This document shows positions 60,241-64,000 of a stretch of DNA of 64,000 nt, piece after piece. Location of the stretch: NCBI GenBank assembly GCA_016178505.1, contig JACOTG010000002.1, forward strand, positions 1 through 64,000, read 5' to 3'. Each line of letters begins with the position of its first letter. Position 1 is the first letter of the stretch. A model generated the notes under the pieces. The model was not told where the DNA came from. It did not search any database and saw only the letters and a list, made by a program, of their open reading frames with translations. The translations under genes were made by a program, and so were the position numbers. This stretch comes from Planctomycetota bacterium (lineage in GTDB: Bacteria > Planctomycetota > JACOTG01).

Positions 60241-60896
60241 GCACGGTCGAGGCACCGGCGCTTCCCGAGGTGCGACCCGAGGTCGTTCGCGGCGAGACGC
60301 CGTCCGCTCGAATCGGTGCCGTGCTCTTCAAGGTGCGCGGGTTCACGCCGGTGCCCTTCTATCTCGCGGGAATGCTCGTGCCATGGATGCGCGAGCCGAG
60401 ATGGCAGCTCGCATGGGCGATCGGATTGCCTCTGATCGTGATCGGCGAGGCGATTCGCCTCTGGTCGATCGCCCACATCGGACGCAGCGCGCGAACGCGG
60501 AAGGTGAAGGGGCGGAAGCTCGTGGCGAGCGGACCGTACGCTCTCGTCCGAAATCCCCTGTATGTCGGCAACGTGACCATCTACCTCGGGATCACTGCGG
60601 CATCCGGGCTCTTCTGGCTCGTGCCGCTGACTCTTCTTTGGTTCGCGTTCCAATACCATTGCATCGTGGCATGGGAGGAAGGCATCTTGCGTGAACGGCA
60701 AGGTGACGCTTACCTCGACTACATGAGCGTCGTGCCTCGGTGGATGCCGATGTGGCCGCAGGAGGGGCTTGGCACGGGGCCCGGCTATCCGTTCTCGGAG
60801 GTTCTTTTCCGCGAGCGCGATTCGCTCCTCGGTGTGATCGGCGTGACGCTGCTTCTCGCAGCGCGCGAGTGGGCGCGCCACGCCGGCTGGTTCTGA
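60237..60896 (+). CDS. Isoprenylcysteine carboxyl methyltransferase/PEMT-like membrane protein
   Basis: 219 residues from ATG 60237, overlapping the arnC-fusion stop (ATGA). About four transmembrane helices. SGPYALVRNPLYVGN and the late EEGILRERQGDAYLDYMSVVPRW fit the ICMT/phospholipid methyltransferase family, which methylate lipids or lipid-linked groups at the membrane using SAM. Such a gene is not part of the known enterobacterial arn operon; its tight coupling suggests it modifies the Ara4N lipid intermediate or the lipid product. Confidence 0.8.
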   Translation: MSTVEAPALPEVRPEVVRGETPSARIGAVLFKVRGFTPVPFYLAGMLVPWMREPRWQLAWAIGLPLIVIGEAIRLWSIAHIGRSARTRKVKGRKLVASGPYALVRNPLYVGNVTIYLGITAASGLFWLVPLTLLWFAFQYHCIVAWEEGILRERQGDAYLDYMSVVPRWMPMWPQEGLGTGPGYPFSEVLFRERDSLLGVIGVTLLLAAREWARHAGWF

Positions 60897-60913
60897 CAGA
60901 GAGAGGGAAAACA

Positions 60914-61963
60914 ATGAACGTTCTCATCACTGGAGGTGCGGGCTTCTTGGGGTCGCATCTCGGCGACTGGTTCCTCCAGCGAGGGCACACGGTCTATGCG
61001 CTCGACATAGCCAGCGACGCGAAGATCCGGCACAACCTCGAGAACACGAGGTTCCATTTCATCCCGGACTCCTTCCTGAACGTGGATATCCTCGAGAACC
61101 TCGTGGCGAAGTGCGAGCTGATCTATCACCTGGGCGCGGTCGTCGGCGTCGAGCACTACGTTTCCGATCCTTACAAAGTGCTCAACGTGAACGTGAACGG
61201 CATTCAGAACATCCTGCGGCTCGCGCATCGCTACGACCGCAAGGTCGTCTTCTCCTCGACCAGCGAAGTCTATGGGCGAAACCCCAAAGTGCCGTGGAAG
61301 GAGGACGACGACCGCGTGCTCGGGTCGACGCGGATCGACCGCTGGTGCTACTCGACGAGCAAGGCCGTCGGAGAGCACTTCTGCCTCGCTTACAAGAAAA
61401 TGGGCCTGCGCACCGTGATCCTTCGGTACTTCAACGTCTACGGCCCGCGTCTCGATGCCGTCGACAAGGGTCGCGTCGTGACGATCTTCCTCGGTCAGCT
61501 TTTGCGCGGCCAACCGATCACGGTCGTTGGAAACGGCTCGCAGACGCGCAGCTTCACCTATAGCGAGGACGCGATCGAGGCCACCGCGCAAGCGGGGCTG
61601 CGCAAGGAAGCGGACGGCGAAATCTTCAACATCGGCACCGACGTCGAGACCTCGATGCTCGAGTTGGCCAACGTCATGAGAGATGTCTTCGGCGGCCCCG
61701 CGAAGATCGAGTTCGTCCCGCAGCAAAAGATCTACGGAAACTCCTACGAGGACATTCAGCGCCGCGTCCCCGACGTCACGCGCATGAAAACCATTCTCGG
61801 CGTCACACCCAAGGTGGGATTGCGCGAAGGGCTCCGCCGGACCATCGAGTGGTTCAAGGAGAGCGAAGGCTGGATCGAGCCCAAGCCGGCGAAGAAGGCC
61901 GCCGCGAAGAAGCCGATGGTCAAGAAGGCGCCGTTCGCCTCCACGAAGAAGGCGAAGGTGTGA
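60914..61963 (+). CDS. NAD-dependent UDP-sugar dehydratase/decarboxylase, ArnA-dehydrogenase-like
   Basis: 349 residues. N-terminal VLITGGAGFLGSHLGDWF, then SSTSEVYG and the catalytic YxxxK in RWCYSTSK (Y146, K150), with RYFNVYGPRLD. In the operon it most likely performs oxidative decarboxylation of UDP-glucuronate to the UDP-4-keto-pentose used by ArnB, a job done by the C-terminal half of E. coli ArnA. The last 27 residues are a Lys/Ala/Pro-rich tail like that on ArgG. AGAGGG precedes ATG 60914. Confidence 0.85.
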   Translation: MNVLITGGAGFLGSHLGDWFLQRGHTVYALDIASDAKIRHNLENTRFHFIPDSFLNVDILENLVAKCELIYHLGAVVGVEHYVSDPYKVLNVNVNGIQNILRLAHRYDRKVVFSSTSEVYGRNPKVPWKEDDDRVLGSTRIDRWCYSTSKAVGEHFCLAYKKMGLRTVILRYFNVYGPRLDAVDKGRVVTIFLGQLLRGQPITVVGNGSQTRSFTYSEDAIEATAQAGLRKEADGEIFNIGTDVETSMLELANVMRDVFGGPAKIEFVPQQKIYGNSYEDIQRRVPDVTRMKTILGVTPKVGLREGLRRTIEWFKESEGWIEPKPAKKAAAKKPMVKKAPFASTKKAKV

Positions 61964-61967
61964 GACC

Positions 61968-62921
61968 GTGACCGTCGCGCCGCCGGGCGCCCGCGTCGTC
62001 GCGATCAAGGTCGACGTCGACACCTATCGCGGCGCTAGGGACGGCATCCCGCGCCTCCTTCGCGCGCTCGAGGAGGCGCGGGCGCGCGCGACGTTTTTCG
62101 TCACGTTCGGCCCCGACCATTCCGGTCGCGCCGTGCTGCGCGTGTTCACGCGGAAGGGCTTCCTGAAGAAGATGCTCCGCACGAACGCGACCAAGACGTA
62201 CGGCTTGTCGACGATGCTCAGTGGCACTCTTCTGCCTGGGAAGCTCGTCGGCGCGGGCTGCCCCGATCTCCTTCGCGACATCGACGCTGCCGGACACGAA
62301 GTCGGTATTCATGGTTGGAACCATGTTCGGTGGCACGATCGCCTGTTCCGCATGACCAAGGACGAGGTGCGCGAGGAGTATCGGCGCGCCGTCGACGCGT
62401 ACGTCGTTGCGCTCGGTCGTCCACCGAAGTCGGTCGCCGCTCCTGCGTGGCGTTGCACGGCGGAGAGCCTCTCGGTGCAGGACGAGATGAACCTCCTCTA
62501 CGCATCGGATCCGCGGGGAACGGAGCCGTTCTTCCCGCGCATCGGTTCTCAGACCTTCCGCACGATTCAAGTGCCGACGACATTCTCCACGCTCGACGAG
62601 ATGCTCGGTCGCGACGGCGTCACGGAGAACAACGTCCATGAAGCACTCCTTCGGGAGTGGGACCCGTCGCGTCTCGCGGTGCACACGATCCACACCGAGG
62701 GTGAAGGCAGCGCTTATCTCGACTCGTTCCGCCGCTGGCTCGCGCTCGCCCGGGAACGCGGCGCCGAGTTCGAGCGGCTGGATCGCATCGTGCCACAGTG
62801 GCTGGCGCAGCCGAGCGACATCCCGGTCTGCGAGGTCGTTCGCAAGGAGATCCCGGGGCGAGCCGGCGAGGTGTGCGTCCAGGAATCGACCGCCGTCGAG
62901 GCCGCTGCGCACCGCCGGTAG
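61968..62921 (+). CDS. arnD: Polysaccharide deacetylase-type 4-deformylase, ArnD-like
   Basis: 317 residues from GTG 61968, four bases after the previous stop. The metal-binding VDVDTYRG, the HGWNHVRWHDRL loop and late AVHTIHTEGEG match ArnD, which removes the formyl group from undecaprenyl-phosphate-4-formamido-arabinose at the periplasmic side. Length and motif order agree with E. coli ArnD (about 300). Last gene of the Ara4N operon. Confidence 0.9.
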   Translation: MTVAPPGARVVAIKVDVDTYRGARDGIPRLLRALEEARARATFFVTFGPDHSGRAVLRVFTRKGFLKKMLRTNATKTYGLSTMLSGTLLPGKLVGAGCPDLLRDIDAAGHEVGIHGWNHVRWHDRLFRMTKDEVREEYRRAVDAYVVALGRPPKSVAAPAWRCTAESLSVQDEMNLLYASDPRGTEPFFPRIGSQTFRTIQVPTTFSTLDEMLGRDGVTENNVHEALLREWDPSRLAVHTIHTEGEGSAYLDSFRRWLALARERGAEFERLDRIVPQWLAQPSDIPVCEVVRKEIPGRAGEVCVQESTAVEAAAHRR

Positions 62922-62959
62922 CATTCCGTTCCATCGCGACGCGCTGCCGCTCGATTCGT

Positions 62960-62988
62960 TTGACCCGCGCGACGGTCACGGTTACCTT
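62960..62988 (+). promoter_or_regulatory. Candidate promoter upstream of the metallopeptidase-like gene
   Basis: TTGACC at 62960-62965, 17-bp spacer, TACCTT at 62983-62988. The -10 is weak (three of six). It lies in the 161-base gap after arnD. Confidence 0.35.
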
Positions 62989-63082
62989 GCGTCCTTCGAC
63001 CTTCTCGGGCGTTCCTTCCATCACACATCAGGGGTCTTGCCATCGCCGCGTGCGTTCTTGCCGCGACGACACGAGAAGGGTC

Positions 63083-64000
63083 ATGTCGATTCTCCACGTC
63101 GTTCCGCTCCTCGCTCTCGTTGCGCCCGTCGAGACGGCACCCGACATGGCGCTTCGATTCGTCGAATCTCACGCGAGTCTCTTTCGCGCAAGATCGACCG
63201 AGCTTCGCCTCGACTACTCCGCGCGCGCCGCGAACCGGACCTACGTCGTCTTCGAACAGGCTCTGCGAGGAGTGCCCGTGCTCGGGAGCCAAGTCGTCTT
63301 TCGAGTCTTGGCGAACGATTGCATCCAAGCATTCGACGAACGGGGGACGATCGCCAACCTGGACATCGACCTCGCCCCCCACGTCTCCTGTGCCGATGCA
63401 GAAGACGCGTTCCTCGATCGGCTGCTCGAAGACGGATCCATCGAGGACTCGACGACGTTTCGATTCGACGACCCGACGCTCGCCATTCGGCCCGACGGCT
63501 CGGGAAGCCGGCTCGTTTGGCGCGTCCGCGTCTCGACGAGCGATCCGCTGGGCGCGTGGATCGGAATCGTCGACGCCCGAAGCGGCGAGACGCTCGACTC
63601 GACGAGCGACCTCTACTCGACCGACGTCAGCGGATCGGTCGATGCGCGAGCGCTCGTGTCGAACTCCTGCTTCGGCGACCCGCTCGACGTCGCTGAACTT
63701 CGTCATCTGAACGTCCGAGTCGCGAACGCCGGCGCGAGCTTCACGGACGAAACCGGCGCGTTCACCATCGCCAACGTCGATTCCTCCCCCGTGTTGCTCG
63801 TGGCGAATCTCACGGGTAGATGGATCGTCGTCAGCGATGCGACGAACCGCAATCTCTCCTGGAGCGGCTCGGTCACGCCGGGAAACCCGGTTGCCATCCA
63901 CTTTCTCGCGAGCGGCGGCTCCGAGATCGAGCTCGCTCAGACGAACGCATATGTGCACGGGAACGGCGTCCACGATTTCGTGAAAGCGCATGCGACGGTC
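63083..64000 (+). CDS. Secreted M36/M4-like metallopeptidase precursor, N-terminal part (runs off window)
   Basis: 306 codons open to the window edge. Starts at ATG 63083 with AAGGG close upstream, followed by a short signal-like stretch. FVESHASLFR and YVVFEQALRGVPVLGSQVVFRV match the FTP propeptide of thermolysin/fungalysin peptidases. A SGSVDARAL-to-VANLTG segment resembles a carboxypeptidase-regulatory beta domain inserted before the catalytic part, and NAYVHGNGVHDFVKAH recalls the M36 lead-in to its active site. The HExxH itself is beyond the edge, so catalytic competence cannot be checked. Confidence 0.6.
   Translation, partial: MSILHVVPLLALVAPVETAPDMALRFVESHASLFRARSTELRLDYSARAANRTYVVFEQALRGVPVLGSQVVFRVLANDCIQAFDERGTIANLDIDLAPHVSCADAEDAFLDRLLEDGSIEDSTTFRFDDPTLAIRPDGSGSRLVWRVRVSTSDPLGAWIGIVDARSGETLDSTSDLYSTDVSGSVDARALVSNSCFGDPLDVAELRHLNVRVANAGASFTDETGAFTIANVDSSPVLLVANLTGRWIVVSDATNRNLSWSGSVTPGNPVAIHFLASGGSEIELAQTNAYVHGNGVHDFVKAHATV

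Noticed and set aside
1-64000. CRISPR array, rRNA, tRNA or intact insertion sequence
   Set aside because: No regularly spaced identical repeats, no recognisable structural RNA sequence and no transposase or integrase motifs were found on either strand.

Overview
GC-rich DNA (strong G/C preference at third codon positions) from a Gram-negative bacterium. The evidence for an outer membrane is a lipid A-type 4-amino-4-deoxyarabinose (Ara4N) operon, several ArnT-like lipid glycosyltransferases, a GT9 (heptosyltransferase-like) enzyme and many lipobox proteins. The zinc-ribbon/TPR Ser/Thr kinase, SpoIIE-type phosphatase, PilZ fusion and N-acylornithine transcarbamylase point to a deep-branching lineage such as Planctomycetota, Acidobacteriota or Myxococcota. 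I cannot name the phylum from the sequence. Genes are packed tightly, with many ATGA/GTGA/TTGA stop-start overlaps. I found no rRNA, tRNA, CRISPR array or intact transposase.

Layout. 1-4.0 kb: start of an NAD-epimerase (truncated by the window edge), a transmembrane Ser/Thr kinase with TPRs, and a CitMHS/NhaD-like transporter. 4.0-14.1 kb: one long minus-strand arginine operon, argG - P-loop protein - 25-aa ORF - argC - argD - argF' - argB - argE - argH - DUF502. It is preceded by what looks like a complete ribosome-mediated attenuator: a 35-aa leader peptide with seven Arg codons and mutually exclusive hairpins ending in a T-tract terminator. The transcarbamylase has the residues of the N-succinylornithine class, so the pathway probably runs on N-acylated (succinylated or acetylated) intermediates, with ArgE removing the acyl group from citrulline. 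14.1-30 kb: mixed housekeeping and envelope genes (gluzincin-like protein, SpoIIE phosphatase, methyltransferase, MutM-like glycosylase, a GH63-like lipoprotein, an EF-hand protein, SDR, GT9, a cupin-PAP2 lipoprotein, peroxiredoxin, APC permease, Tat-exported M24 peptidase, TPR protein). A 243-bp inverted-repeat element fills the whole gap between the peroxiredoxin and permease stop codons.

30-38 kb: a surface-polysaccharide cluster (GT2, GT4, O-antigen-ligase-like protein, methyltransferase, GT4, GT2), then HD and metallo-beta-lactamase hydrolases. 40-49.7 kb: four ArnT/GT39-like membrane glycosyltransferases in two overlapping pairs, separated by a GT87-like enzyme and a lipoprotein. 49.8-56.7 kb: a PhnD-like binding protein, a hybrid histidine kinase, and convergent to them a 1368-residue fusion of two rhodanese domains, a YidC-like membrane segment, PEP-synthase-type ATP-grasp and phosphohistidine domains, and PilZ. 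57.2-62.9 kb: the Ara4N operon arnB - arnC/formyltransferase fusion - isoprenylcysteine-methyltransferase-like gene - arnA-type dehydrogenase - arnD. The window ends inside a gene resembling an M36/M4 metallopeptidase precursor.

The Ara4N operon would make undecaprenyl-phosphate-Ara4N, and one or more of the four ArnT-like proteins could transfer the sugar. The arginine operon is self-contained except for an obvious N-acylglutamate synthase; the unassigned P-loop protein is the candidate for that step.
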